A stretch of 14,270 bases of DNA from assembly GCA_937958785.1 (NCBI GenBank), contig CALGMY010000256.1:1-14270 (forward strand), given 5' to 3'. The position numbers were made by a program, and so were the translations under genes. Under the pieces are notes generated by a model, which saw nothing but the letters and a program-made list of their open reading frames with translations, was not told where the DNA came from and did not search any database. This stretch comes from an uncultured Gammaproteobacteria bacterium (GTDB lineage: Bacteria > Pseudomonadota > Gammaproteobacteria > Steroidobacterales > GCA-2729495). Positions 6,859 through 13,740 of the stretch are shown here, one piece after another; the stretch's first letter is position 1, and the number at the start of each line of letters is the position of its first letter.

Positions 6859-9800
6859 CTAATTGGCCTGGCCCTCGCGCTGGAACCAGTAGGTGCGCCG
6901 GGTGACCTCGGCGCCCGGCATGCCGAGCCGCTCCATTTCCTCCGCGGTCAGGCACTCGGTCGTGACGCAAACCTGGGGCCCGTCACCGGTGCGGAAGAAG
7001 CTCACGTCGGTGACCGGACTCGCCGCACGCAGGATGCGGGAGCGGTCGGCGATGGTCAGCGGTTCGCCCACCGGACTGTCGAAGTTGGTCCGGGGCCGGC
7101 CATCGAACACGCTCACGGCGTACAGCCGGTTGAGCCCGGCGCCACTGGTGCAGGCGCTCGCGGTCTCGCCCGGCGTGAAGGTGGTGAAGAAGGTGGTGTT
7201 GGCAATGGTCAGTGCTTCGCCGAGCACCTTTTCGCCGGCGCCCTGCACCAGCCGCAGCAGCCAGCCGGCCGAGGCGAACGGCAGCTCCGCCTCCGCGTCG
7301 CTGGTGACGTCCACCAGCTGGCCGATGGTGACGGGCGCCGGGTAGGTGTCCCGGGGGATCACGCCGAAGACGTCGAAGTCCCGGATCGAGAAGAACGCCT
7401 CCTCGATACCGGTGTCCAGGGGATGACCCCGGTAGCCCGAGCCCAGGTTGATGCTGATGACGAGCCGGTTGTCGAGGACCGTGGGCACCACGTCCGGGGC
7501 CTCGTAGAACCGGCGCAGGTCTGCGCCTGCCGGGCTGGCCTCGGCCGCGCCGCCCAGGGAGGCGAGCACGCCTCCTTCCACCAGCCCGCTGCCGCTCTCG
7601 CCGTTGACGATGTCGAAGCGCCAGAGCTGGCCACCCATGTCGCCCACGTAGAGGCGCTCGGCCAGGCCGTCCGCGTTGAGGTCGAGGGGTTTCACCGGGG
7701 CCGGGATCGAGAACCGCATTGCCGGCAGCGTCAGGTCGTGGTCGCCGGCGGCATCCTCACCGCCCGCGCTCCAGACCCGGGCGCCATCGGCCAGGCGCAC
7801 CATGTAGATGGCATTCCCCACCGTGTCCTCGCGGAATTCCCGGTTGTCCTGCACCGGGTCATAGCCAGCGCCAAACACCACCACGTCGGTAGTGGTGCCC
7901 CCGACGCGGACCCGCGCCGGCAGGGGCGGGGACCAGGTCTGGCCGAGGTCCGCAAAGTCGCCGCCACCCGTGGCCTGGTCGATCTCCCAGAGCAGTTCCG
8001 GTGCATCCCGGTCGGTGACGTCCACGGCAAAGAGCGCCGAGCCGCCGCGGCCCATGCCGAAGAGGAGGATCGCCCGCTCACTGCCCGAGACGCCCGGCCG
8101 GCCGTCGTCGTTCCGGATCACCAGGCTGAGCTCGCCGTCGAGGCCATAGGACTTGGTGGCGGCCGCCTCGTTGCGATAGAGGCGGTAAAGATTCTCGAGT
8201 AGCCGCCCCGGGACGAAAGCCCACAGTTCCCGGCCGGTGCCGGCGTCGAAGGCGTGCAGGAAGCCGTCATTGGTTGCGAGGAAGACCGAGGCGACGGGAC
8301 TCGCGGCCGTGCCCGAGTAGAGCAGTGTCAGCGGCTGGACGTGCAGGGCATCGCCCAGGTCCTGGCGGGCCTCCGTCACGTCGCCATCCCCGTCGGTGTC
8401 CCGCACGTCCCGGCCAAGGGCCCAGTTCAGCACCGGCACCCGCTCGTCCACCGGCACCGTGCCGAGGGCGGCCTGGATCGAGGCCTCGTCCGGGTCGAGG
8501 GGCACGAGGTCCGTGCCGCCGAGGTTGGTGAGCACGGTGCGGGCCGAGGGCAGGGGCAGGCGGCTGGCGGCGCCGCCGGCACCCACCCTGTCGCCATCCG
8601 GTTCGGCGGACCAGAAGCTGAAGGCGTCCCGGGCGAACAGGCCCGTGTCCGGGTCGATCGCCGGCTCGCCGTCCTGGCCCACGAGGCCATCGCCGGTCAG
8701 CCGGTACTTCTTCAGGTTGCCGAGCCAGCGCGCCGTGTCGCTGGGCTGGAAGACGGAGAGGAAGACCTCATCCAGGTTCTGGGTGCGGTTGAAGGCGTTC
8801 ACCGGCACGGCAGGCGCCGCGAACGTTCCCGCATTGTCGAAGATCGACAGCACGATGCCGCTCAGGGCCGTGGAGAGGGTGGCCGTGTCGTCGGCCAGGT
8901 GATATTCGCCGCCACCCCGCGTCGCCGTGGCGACGAGCAGGGGAAAGTCCGCCTCGAAGCCGATGGTGTGGGTCACCACGTTCTGCACGCCGGGGATCCC
9001 GTCGCTGAGGTCCTGGCGGACCAGCCAGGCCGCCAGGTCGTCCAGGCAGCGCCCCTCGCCGCTGCCGTCGCAGGCCGCGCCGACGAGGTCAGCGAAGCCG
9101 GGCAGGCCCTGGATCTTGGTGACGGCACCGGCGTCGTTCGAGGGCTCGCCATCCGTGAGCAGGATGATGAAGTTCCGGCTGCAGGCCTCGGTGATGGGCG
9201 AACGGTAGAGATCCGACGAGGCCGAGTTGCCCGTGCGGGACGCGGCCACGCTGAGGTTCGGCGTGAAGTTGCCGAAGTCCACGTTGGCGCCCCGGAAGAC
9301 CTGTGCCGCCTCGTAGAGCGCCTCGGACAGGGGCGTCTGGCCGCCCGTGGTCAGCCCCTGCACGATGCTCGTGAGGGATTCCCGGGACGTGGCGATGTCC
9401 TCGATCGGGCCCACCATGGCGCCGCCATTGCTGCCGTTGAAGCGCATGACCCCCACGTTGACGTCCTGCAGCCCCGCCAGGAGCTCCGTGACCGCGTCCT
9501 GCACGACGGCGAGCCGGGACTTCTCGACGGTGGGCGGATTGCTGCGCCAGTTGAGCCAGTTGCCGTCGTAGACGGTGTACTGGGTGGTCCAGGCGGGCTC
9601 GCTGGCGGCTGTTGCCGCCCAGGGACCGTCGCCGCCGTTGGCGGCATAGCGGCCGCCGGCGGCACCGTCGCCATCAACGCCCCGGTCGCTCTCGCACTCG
9701 AGTTCGCTGGCGGTGCTGTCGGCGACGATCTCGCTCCAGCGCTGCTCCGCAGCCGTCCAGGCGAGGAGGAAATCGGCGTAGTAGCCGAGGTTCGCCAGGG

Positions 9801-10137
9801 GCGGTCCCGACGCGGCGCAACGGTTGGCCGATTTCGGGAGCACGACGGGGTTGTCGCAGGCCGGAATCGTGCCGTTCTCCGAGAAGTAGAGCTTCGCCCC
9901 GTCGTAGCAGCCCGCGTAGTTGGTGCCGGTGGCGAAGGGGGCCTGGGTGGCGACGAGGGTGTCCATGCTGCCGGAGGTGTCGATGATGAACAGCACGTTG
10001 GCCCGGCTCGTGATCGCGTCGGGGTCGCTCAGGAACAGCTCGGCGTCATCGGCCCGCGCAGCCACGGCCAACAGGCAAGCGGCCAACAGGCAAGCGGCCC
10101 GCAGGATGGCCAGCGGCTGGCCGGTCAGGCGGCTCAC
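6859..10137 (-). CDS. pilY1: Type IV pilus tip adhesin / biogenesis factor PilY1
   Basis: Secreted protein of 1092 residues, related to PilC/PilY1, that sits at the pilus tip and acts in adhesion, surface sensing and control of pilus retraction. It has a Sec signal peptide with probable cleavage after ARA at 27-29. A von Willebrand factor A domain follows, with MIDAS residues in DTSGSM (53-58), T268 of TPLSE and D329 of LLTDGEPSND. The C-terminal half is a PilC-type beta-propeller: the DALHVQP segment, FLATNDGFLHAFDA, GRELWAFVP, and GGQLWRFD after an EF-hand-like calcium loop DLNADGLAE (819-827). A further DxDGDGD element starts at D580. No RGD is seen. The GTG start overlaps the upstream stop (GTGA). 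The signal peptide contains a perfect 15-bp tandem duplication (10065-10099). Confidence 0.95.
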   Translation of the reverse strand: MSRLTGQPLAILRAACLLAACLLAVAARADDAELFLSDPDAITSRANVLFIIDTSGSMDTLVATQAPFATGTNYAGCYDGAKLYFSENGTIPACDNPVVLPKSANRCAASGPPLANLGYYADFLLAWTAAEQRWSEIVADSTASELECESDRGVDGDGAAGGRYAANGGDGPWAATAASEPAWTTQYTVYDGNWLNWRSNPPTVEKSRLAVVQDAVTELLAGLQDVNVGVMRFNGSNGGAMVGPIEDIATSRESLTSIVQGLTTGGQTPLSEALYEAAQVFRGANVDFGNFTPNLSVAASRTGNSASSDLYRSPITEACSRNFIILLTDGEPSNDAGAVTKIQGLPGFADLVGAACDGSGEGRCLDDLAAWLVRQDLSDGIPGVQNVVTHTIGFEADFPLLVATATRGGGEYHLADDTATLSTALSGIVLSIFDNAGTFAAPAVPVNAFNRTQNLDEVFLSVFQPSDTARWLGNLKKYRLTGDGLVGQDGEPAIDPDTGLFARDAFSFWSAEPDGDRVGAGGAASRLPLPSARTVLTNLGGTDLVPLDPDEASIQAALGTVPVDERVPVLNWALGRDVRDTDGDGDVTEARQDLGDALHVQPLTLLYSGTAASPVASVFLATNDGFLHAFDAGTGRELWAFVPGRLLENLYRLYRNEAAATKSYGLDGELSLVIRNDDGRPGVSGSERAILLFGMGRGGSALFAVDVTDRDAPELLWEIDQATGGGDFADLGQTWSPPLPARVRVGGTTTDVVVFGAGYDPVQDNREFREDTVGNAIYMVRLADGARVWSAGGEDAAGDHDLTLPAMRFSIPAPVKPLDLNADGLAERLYVGDMGGQLWRFDIVNGESGSGLVEGGVLASLGGAAEASPAGADLRRFYEAPDVVPTVLDNRLVISINLGSGYRGHPLDTGIEEAFFSIRDFDVFGVIPRDTYPAPVTIGQLVDVTSDAEAELPFASAGWLLRLVQGAGEKVLGEALTIANTTFFTTFTPGETASACTSGAGLNRLYAVSVFDGRPRTNFDSPVGEPLTIADRSRILRAASPVTDVSFFRTGDGPQVCVTTECLTAEEMERLGMPGAEVTRRTYWFQREGQAN
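10065..10099. repeat. 15-bp tandem duplication in the pilY1 signal peptide
   Basis: Two perfect copies of the unit cggccaacaggcaag (10065-10079 and 10080-10094) are followed by a partial third copy cggcc (10095-10099). The unit is five codons long, so a change in copy number keeps the frame. On the minus strand it encodes the repeated LLAAC pattern in the hydrophobic core of the PilY1 signal peptide. Confidence 0.9.
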
Positions 10138-10520
10138 CGGCGCACCCCCGGTGCCGGGGTGTCGAGCACCACGCGCCGGACCCGCCGGGAGCCGGGCTCA
10201 TAGTAGATGTACACCAGCATGCCCGGCTTCGCCGCGGCCGCCCGGAAGGCGGCGAGGACCGCGGCCTGCCCCGACGGTTCGCCGCCGTGAGGCCGCTCGT
10301 ACCAGCGGGTGGCGGCCGTGACCCGGAGGGCCACCGGCCGGCAGCCGTCGCAGGGACGGACGGTCAGGGTACCCGCGGGACCGGCGGGGAGCTGGACCTG
10401 GTCCCGTCGCAGCTCATAGGCCTGCTCGATGGTGCGGAGCGCAGCGCCCGCCGGCAACGCGGCCAGCACGGCGAGCAGGCCCGCCAGGGCCAGCGTCCGG
10501 ATGCCCGGTCCACCGTTCAT
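10134..10520 (-). CDS. Small exported protein of unknown function, in the pilus operon
   Basis: I do not recognise a named family. The product has 128 residues. The first 26-27 residues form a Sec signal peptide (NGGPGIRT, then a leucine/alanine core LALAGLLAVLAALPAGA, cleavage after A26 or A27). The mature part of about 100 residues has a single CxxC in TVRPCDGCRPVALRV (C57, C60), a putative beta-rich end with VYIYYEPG (103-110) and a basic RRVRRVVLD. The ATG overlaps the pilX stop (ATGA) and the TGA overlaps the pilY1 GTG (GTGA), so it is translated in step with both and probably works with PilY1 or the minor pilins in the periplasm. PAO1 has a small gene, pilY2, after pilY1; this one precedes pilY1, and homology is not established. 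It is confidently a gene, but its role is open. Confidence 0.88.
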   Translation of the reverse strand: MNGGPGIRTLALAGLLAVLAALPAGAALRTIEQAYELRRDQVQLPAGPAGTLTVRPCDGCRPVALRVTAATRWYERPHGGEPSGQAAVLAAFRAAAAKPGMLVYIYYEPGSRRVRRVVLDTPAPGVRR

Positions 10521-10969
10521 TCGCCGGGCACCCCGATGAGGGCGAAGCCCTGGACCAGGGTGGCCCGGGCCTCCCGGGCGTCCGTAAGGCCCGTGGCGGC
10601 CACCTCGTAGTTGAGACACCGGAACGAGGCGCTGTAGCCCTCGCAGGGCGATTCGTCCCGGTAGCAGAGTTCCGTGACGTAGCTGCCGCCAAGTGCCGGC
10701 ACGGCCACCGCGGGGTCTGCCACGGCAGCCGGGCAGTCGGGCACCGCGGCCGGCGCGGGCACGTTCACCACGGCATCGATGCCGTCCTGGGCGAGCCGGA
10801 AGGCGTTCTCCCGGAACTGGGTGTTGCCGGCCATGAGCAGGCCCTGCCGGGCCGTGCCGAGGGTCGACACCGCGAGCACCGTCAGCACCATGAGCAGGAT
10901 GAGGCTCACGATCAGCGCGGCACCCGACTGGGTGGCGGCTGGTCCGGTGCATGTCCCGCGCTTCTTCAT
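10517..10969 (-). CDS. pilX: Type IV pilus minor pilin PilX
   Basis: Minor pilin of 150 residues. The long leader ends in QSG (G16), followed by the hydrophobic helix AALIVSLILLMVLTVLAVS. Then comes the PilX hallmark LLMAGNTQFRENAFRLAQDGID, with MAGN and a conserved Arg/Phe pattern. As is usual for PilX, no Glu is found at position 5 of the mature chain. C-terminal cysteines (TELCYRDESPC, SFRCLNYE) may form disulfides. The ATG follows directly on the pilW stop (TAGATG), and the stop overlaps the start of the small exported gene. The family works with PilV, PilW, FimU and PilY1 to prime pilus assembly. Confidence 0.9.
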   Translation of the reverse strand: MKKRGTCTGPAATQSGAALIVSLILLMVLTVLAVSTLGTARQGLLMAGNTQFRENAFRLAQDGIDAVVNVPAPAAVPDCPAAVADPAVAVPALGGSYVTELCYRDESPCEGYSASFRCLNYEVAATGLTDAREARATLVQGFALIGVPGE

Positions 10970-11926
10970 CTAGACACCCTGGTTGTTGAGGTAGATGGTC
11001 TTGGAGATCTCGAGGCGCCGGAAATTGGCCGGGTAGCCATCGCTGCCGGCCTCGATGTCGCCCCGGTCGGCGTCGGGGGTGGCATAAGCCCGCTGGTCCA
11101 CCCACGCGGGGTCATCGGCCGGGGTGCCCACCAGCAGCCACAGGCGGACTGCCACCACCCGGCCGTCCGGGTCGAAGCCGGCGGCGCCGGGGGTGACGAG
11201 CGGATGGTCCCCGTCGACGTACCGATCCACGTTGCCGTCCCGGTCGGTGTCGATGCCCAGCTGGACCTGCAGGTTCTCGACGCCGGGGATGATTTCCTGG
11301 TCGTCGAACTCGGCGTCCGGGCCCAGTGTGAGCCGGCGGAGCGAGGGCAGGGCGGGGTCGAAGCTGGACTCGTCGCTGACGTAGTAATAGTTGACCGTGA
11401 CGTTGTTGATGCTGGCGTCGGCCCCCAGGGGCGCCGTGCCATCGTTGAACAGGATGCCTTCGGCGAGTGTCGTCTGTACCTGCAGGCGGCCGGCCTCGGC
11501 GGCGGGCTGGACGTTGCCGGCCCAGGGCTCCGCGTGCCGGAGCATGAGCACGTCGCTGCCGTCCCGGGCCGCGTCATTGAACGTGCCGCAGGGCAGGTCC
11601 CAGGCGTCATCCCGGGTGTCGGCCGCGGCCGACAGGTCGGCGAGGGCCTCCGGCGCCGCGACGCCGTCGCAGGTCGCCTCGATCGCGCCCGGATTGCGGA
11701 TCCGGGCCGGCTGGGCATTGAAGCCCCAGTAACGCGCGAGGCGGATGTCCGGCTCGAGGGTGTCGAGCGCGAAGCGCGCCGTCTCCTGCAGGCGGGCCAG
11801 GCTGTCGCTGGCCCGGTAGGTGTTGCGGCTCTGGTTGTAGACGTAGAGCGCGCCACCGATCAGGAAAAGGCCGATGGCCATGGCCACCGACAGCTCGACC
11901 AGCGTCATGCCCCGCTGCCGCATCAT
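10970..11926 (-). CDS. pilW: Type IV pilus minor pilin PilW
   Basis: Large minor pilin of 318 residues. It has a short class III leader MMRQRG and then MTLVELSVAMAIGLFLIGGALYVY, with Glu5 of the mature protein at E11. The segment RLQETARFALDTLEPDIRLARYWGF is the PilW signature. An EF-hand-like loop DTDRDGNVD (D226-D234) precedes RYVDGD and could bind calcium. The first ATG overlaps the pilV stop (ATGA) and has AGGTG five bases upstream. A second in-frame ATG follows at once and cannot be excluded. It lies in the middle of the fimU-pilE operon. Confidence 0.92.
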   Translation of the reverse strand: MMRQRGMTLVELSVAMAIGLFLIGGALYVYNQSRNTYRASDSLARLQETARFALDTLEPDIRLARYWGFNAQPARIRNPGAIEATCDGVAAPEALADLSAAADTRDDAWDLPCGTFNDAARDGSDVLMLRHAEPWAGNVQPAAEAGRLQVQTTLAEGILFNDGTAPLGADASINNVTVNYYYVSDESSFDPALPSLRRLTLGPDAEFDDQEIIPGVENLQVQLGIDTDRDGNVDRYVDGDHPLVTPGAAGFDPDGRVVAVRLWLLVGTPADDPAWVDQRAYATPDADRGDIEAGSDGYPANFRRLEISKTIYLNNQGV

Positions 11927-12378
11927 GGCTGCACCTGCAGGGAGTAGCTGGCGGGCTCCTCCTGGCCGATCTCGGGCCAGGCCACGGTGATGGTGAAGAC
12001 CGGCCGCGGCGCGCCGGCGACGGTCACCTCGCCGGTGGCGCCCTGGGGCAGCTGGCCAGCCAGCCGGTTGCTCCAGTCGGCCCAGTCATCGGCGGCGAGG
12101 TCGGCGGCGCTGCAGTCGTCCGGGCCGTTGACGCAACCGCCGGCGGCGCCCGGCCCCGTCCCGGCATAGGCCGCGCCCGCGTCCACATTCGCCCGGATGC
12201 GGTCCGCCATGTCGGCGGCGAGGGTGACGGCCGTCGTCCGGTACTGGGCCGTCCGGCCAGCCCGCAGGCCCTCGAGGTAGAGCGCGGCGATGCCGAGCAT
12301 GCCGACCGACATGATGACCAGCGCCACCAGCACCTCGACGAGGGTGAAGCCGGACTGGCGGGGGGCGCTAGCAGCCAC
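11923..12378 (-). CDS. pilV: Type IV pilus minor pilin PilV
   Basis: Minor pilin of 151 residues. The start chosen is GTG (complement of 12376-12378), giving leader MAASAPRQSG and then FTLVEVLVALVIMSVGMLGIAALYLEGLRAGRTAQYR, with the essential Glu at E15 (position 5 of the mature chain). The pattern SVGMLGIAALQ/YLEGLRA and VTLAADMADRIRAN is typical of PilV. No ATG lies close upstream in this frame; a much longer reading frame to 12675 would give a leader of more than 100 residues, which prepilins do not have. The start lies inside the end of fimU (11-base overlap). GGAA eight bases upstream is a weak ribosome binding site. Confidence 0.9.
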   Translation of the reverse strand: MAASAPRQSGFTLVEVLVALVIMSVGMLGIAALYLEGLRAGRTAQYRTTAVTLAADMADRIRANVDAGAAYAGTGPGAAGGCVNGPDDCSAADLAADDWADWSNRLAGQLPQGATGEVTVAGAPRPVFTITVAWPEIGQEEPASYSLQVQP

Positions 12379-12976
12379 GGAGGGGATTCCGGTCGGATTG
12401 CAGGCTGGCCCGGTCCCGGACCAGCTGCTGGCGGCCGAGCGGGGACACCTGGATGAGCCGTCCCGCCGCGATGCCGCCCCCCGTGTCCACGTCGCCACGG
12501 GGGTCGCAGAGCTGGATGAGGTATTCCGCATCGCCCCGGCCCGGGTCGGGGCGCAGGGTACCTGCGGCCGTGAAGGCCAGGGCGGCAGTGGTCCGGCTGA
12601 CACCGGGCTGCAGGGTTGCCGCCATCGGGCCGTGGCGCTCGAGGACCACATCCTCCGCGTCGAGGGCGGCGTCATCGTCCCGGTCCACGAAGACCGTCCA
12701 GCCGCTCGCGAGGCTGGCGCCCTCCTGGCAGGCGCCCGCGCCGTCCGGGGTCGGGCAGACGACCACCGGAACCCGGCGGGTCAGGGCCTCGCTGCGGGCC
12801 CGGTGCACGCTGGTGACGAGGTCGTTGGTGGCGCTGCTCATGCGGCTGTTGGCCACCAGGTTGCCGAAGCCGGGCACGCCGACACCGAGGATGACCGCCA
12901 CCACGGCGAGCACCACCAGGAGTTCGATGAGGCTGAGCCCCCGCTGTTGTTGTGTTCTTGGGGTCGGGTACCGCAC
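12368..12976 (-). CDS. fimU: Type IV pilus minor pilin FimU (GspH/FimT family)
   Basis: Minor pseudopilin-like protein of 202 residues. The class III leader MRYPTPRTQQQRG is cleaved before L14, followed by LSLIELLVVLAVVAVILGVGVPGF, with Glu5 at E18. The GspH-type segment NDLVTSVHRARSEALTRRVPVVVCP and GWTVFVDRDDD follow, with cysteines C74 and C83. The GTG start opens the operon that ends with pilE. It is called FimU rather than FimT because it lies next to pilV and lacks the C-terminal GRxR motif (it has LGRQQ). It would link the minor-pilin tip complex to the major pilin, as in P. aeruginosa. Confidence 0.85.
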   Translation of the reverse strand: MRYPTPRTQQQRGLSLIELLVVLAVVAVILGVGVPGFGNLVANSRMSSATNDLVTSVHRARSEALTRRVPVVVCPTPDGAGACQEGASLASGWTVFVDRDDDAALDAEDVVLERHGPMAATLQPGVSRTTAALAFTAAGTLRPDPGRGDAEYLIQLCDPRGDVDTGGGIAAGRLIQVSPLGRQQLVRDRASLQSDRNPLRGC

Positions 12977-13100
12977 GGCCGCCGGCCAGTCGTGACGTCA
13001 ACGCCCGCTATCCTGCACCGCGCCGGCCCGGGCCGGGGCAACGGCCGACAACCGGACGCTACGGGAGGATGAATCGTGGTTCTGTCGTTCATTCAGCCGC
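12977..13100. other. Intergenic region between fimT and fimU
   Basis: These 124 bases lie between two genes read on the minus strand. They hold a 14-base perfect palindrome CCGGCCCGGGCCGG (13023-13036), a TGACGTCA palindrome (12993-13000) and a minus-strand CCGGTTGTC (13047-13055) that differs by one base from the AlgR-type CCGTTTGTC. No convincing -35/-10 pair for fimU is seen. Confidence 0.5.
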
Positions 13101-13628
13101 TTAGCCCGGACAGCTCCGGGCGCCATCAGCTTCCGCCACGGGAACCGCGCGGGGCCTGCCGGTGTAGCTCACGACGACGGCTCGCGCGGCCCGGTCACCG
13201 CGCCGGTCGCAGGCGGTGAACGTGCCATTGACCGACCGGCTGAAAGGGCGGAACACGAACGTCCGCCGGTTGGCGCTGAGCATCGCGAGACCGAAGGCGG
13301 GCTCCGCCTGCAGGACGGTCTCGCCCGCATCCACCCGGGGCGGGTCGTCCCGGTCCCGGTTCACGAAGACGATGAGGCCCTGGGTGAAGTCGCCGGTTTC
13401 CGTGCACTGGCGACCCGTGCGGCTGCGGCAGAGGACCACGTCGGCCCCGGTCTTCAGGGCCTCGTGGCGCGCGACGTGGATGCCGTGCACCAGGCGGTTC
13501 ACCGCCGCGACCAGCCGGGCGTCCAGCACGAGGTTCGTGAAGGCGGGGACCGCGAGGCCGAGCAGCAGGGCCGCCAGGGCCAGGACGACCAGCAGTTCGG
13601 TGAGACTGTAGCCGGCATTGCGGGGCAT
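13101..13628 (-). CDS. fimT: FimT, GspH-family minor pilin with DNA-binding motif
   Basis: Minor pilin of 175 residues. The leader MPRNAG is cleaved before Y7, followed by YSLTELLVVLALAALLLGLAVPAF, with Glu5 at E11. The GspH/FimT domain has RLVHGIHVARHEALKTGADVVLC, a cysteine pair C67/C75 and GLIVFVNRDRDD. Near the C-terminus it has TGRPR (GRPR at 157-160), a match to the GRxR motif that in Legionella FimT mediates DNA binding for natural transformation. It is separated from fimU by 124 bases and may be transcribed on its own. There is no clear Shine-Dalgarno before the ATG. The position next to fimU matches PAO1 fimT-fimU. Confidence 0.88.
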   Translation of the reverse strand: MPRNAGYSLTELLVVLALAALLLGLAVPAFTNLVLDARLVAAVNRLVHGIHVARHEALKTGADVVLCRSRTGRQCTETGDFTQGLIVFVNRDRDDPPRVDAGETVLQAEPAFGLAMLSANRRTFVFRPFSRSVNGTFTACDRRGDRAARAVVVSYTGRPRAVPVAEADGARSCPG

Positions 13629-13728
13629 GGATGACGGGCAACCGGGGGAGGGCCTGCACGGTAGACGAGCGGCGTGCCCGGGTGCCAGCCGACTATCCAG
13701 CGGCTCCGTGGAGATTACGGACTTGCGC

Positions 13729-13734
13729 TAGACT
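13729..13734 (+). promoter_or_regulatory. Possible -10 element giving a leaderless fur-like mRNA
   Basis: TAGACT ends 6 bases before the ATG of the Fur-family gene. A start site at the usual distance would fall at or next to the A of ATG, and no ribosome binding site is visible. The -35 region is poor. Together these suggest leaderless translation, as inference only. Confidence 0.4.
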
Positions 13735-13740
13735 CGGCCC

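Noticed and set aside
8254..10203. Plus-strand open frame of about 650 codons opposite pilY1
   Set aside because: Low-complexity composition with no domain, lying wholly antisense to pilY1, which has a clear vWA domain and propeller.
10517..10969. PilX lacking Glu at position 5 as a defect
   Set aside because: PilX proteins of this family normally lack that residue, so this is not a sign of decay.
12993..13000. TGACGTCA palindrome near the fimU start
   Set aside because: Eight bases only. It does not fit a CRP/Vfr half-site spacing and no second copy is seen.
13023..13036. 14-base palindrome CCGGCCCGGGCCGG as a terminator of fimT
   Set aside because: No loop of its own and no T-tract on either side. 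GC-only palindromes of this kind are expected in such GC-rich DNA.
13655..13680. TGGCAC-type sigma54 promoter upstream of fimT (minus strand)
   Set aside because: TGGCAC is present, but the GC of the -12 element is one base out of the strict GG-N10-GC spacing and the TTGCA part is not matched.
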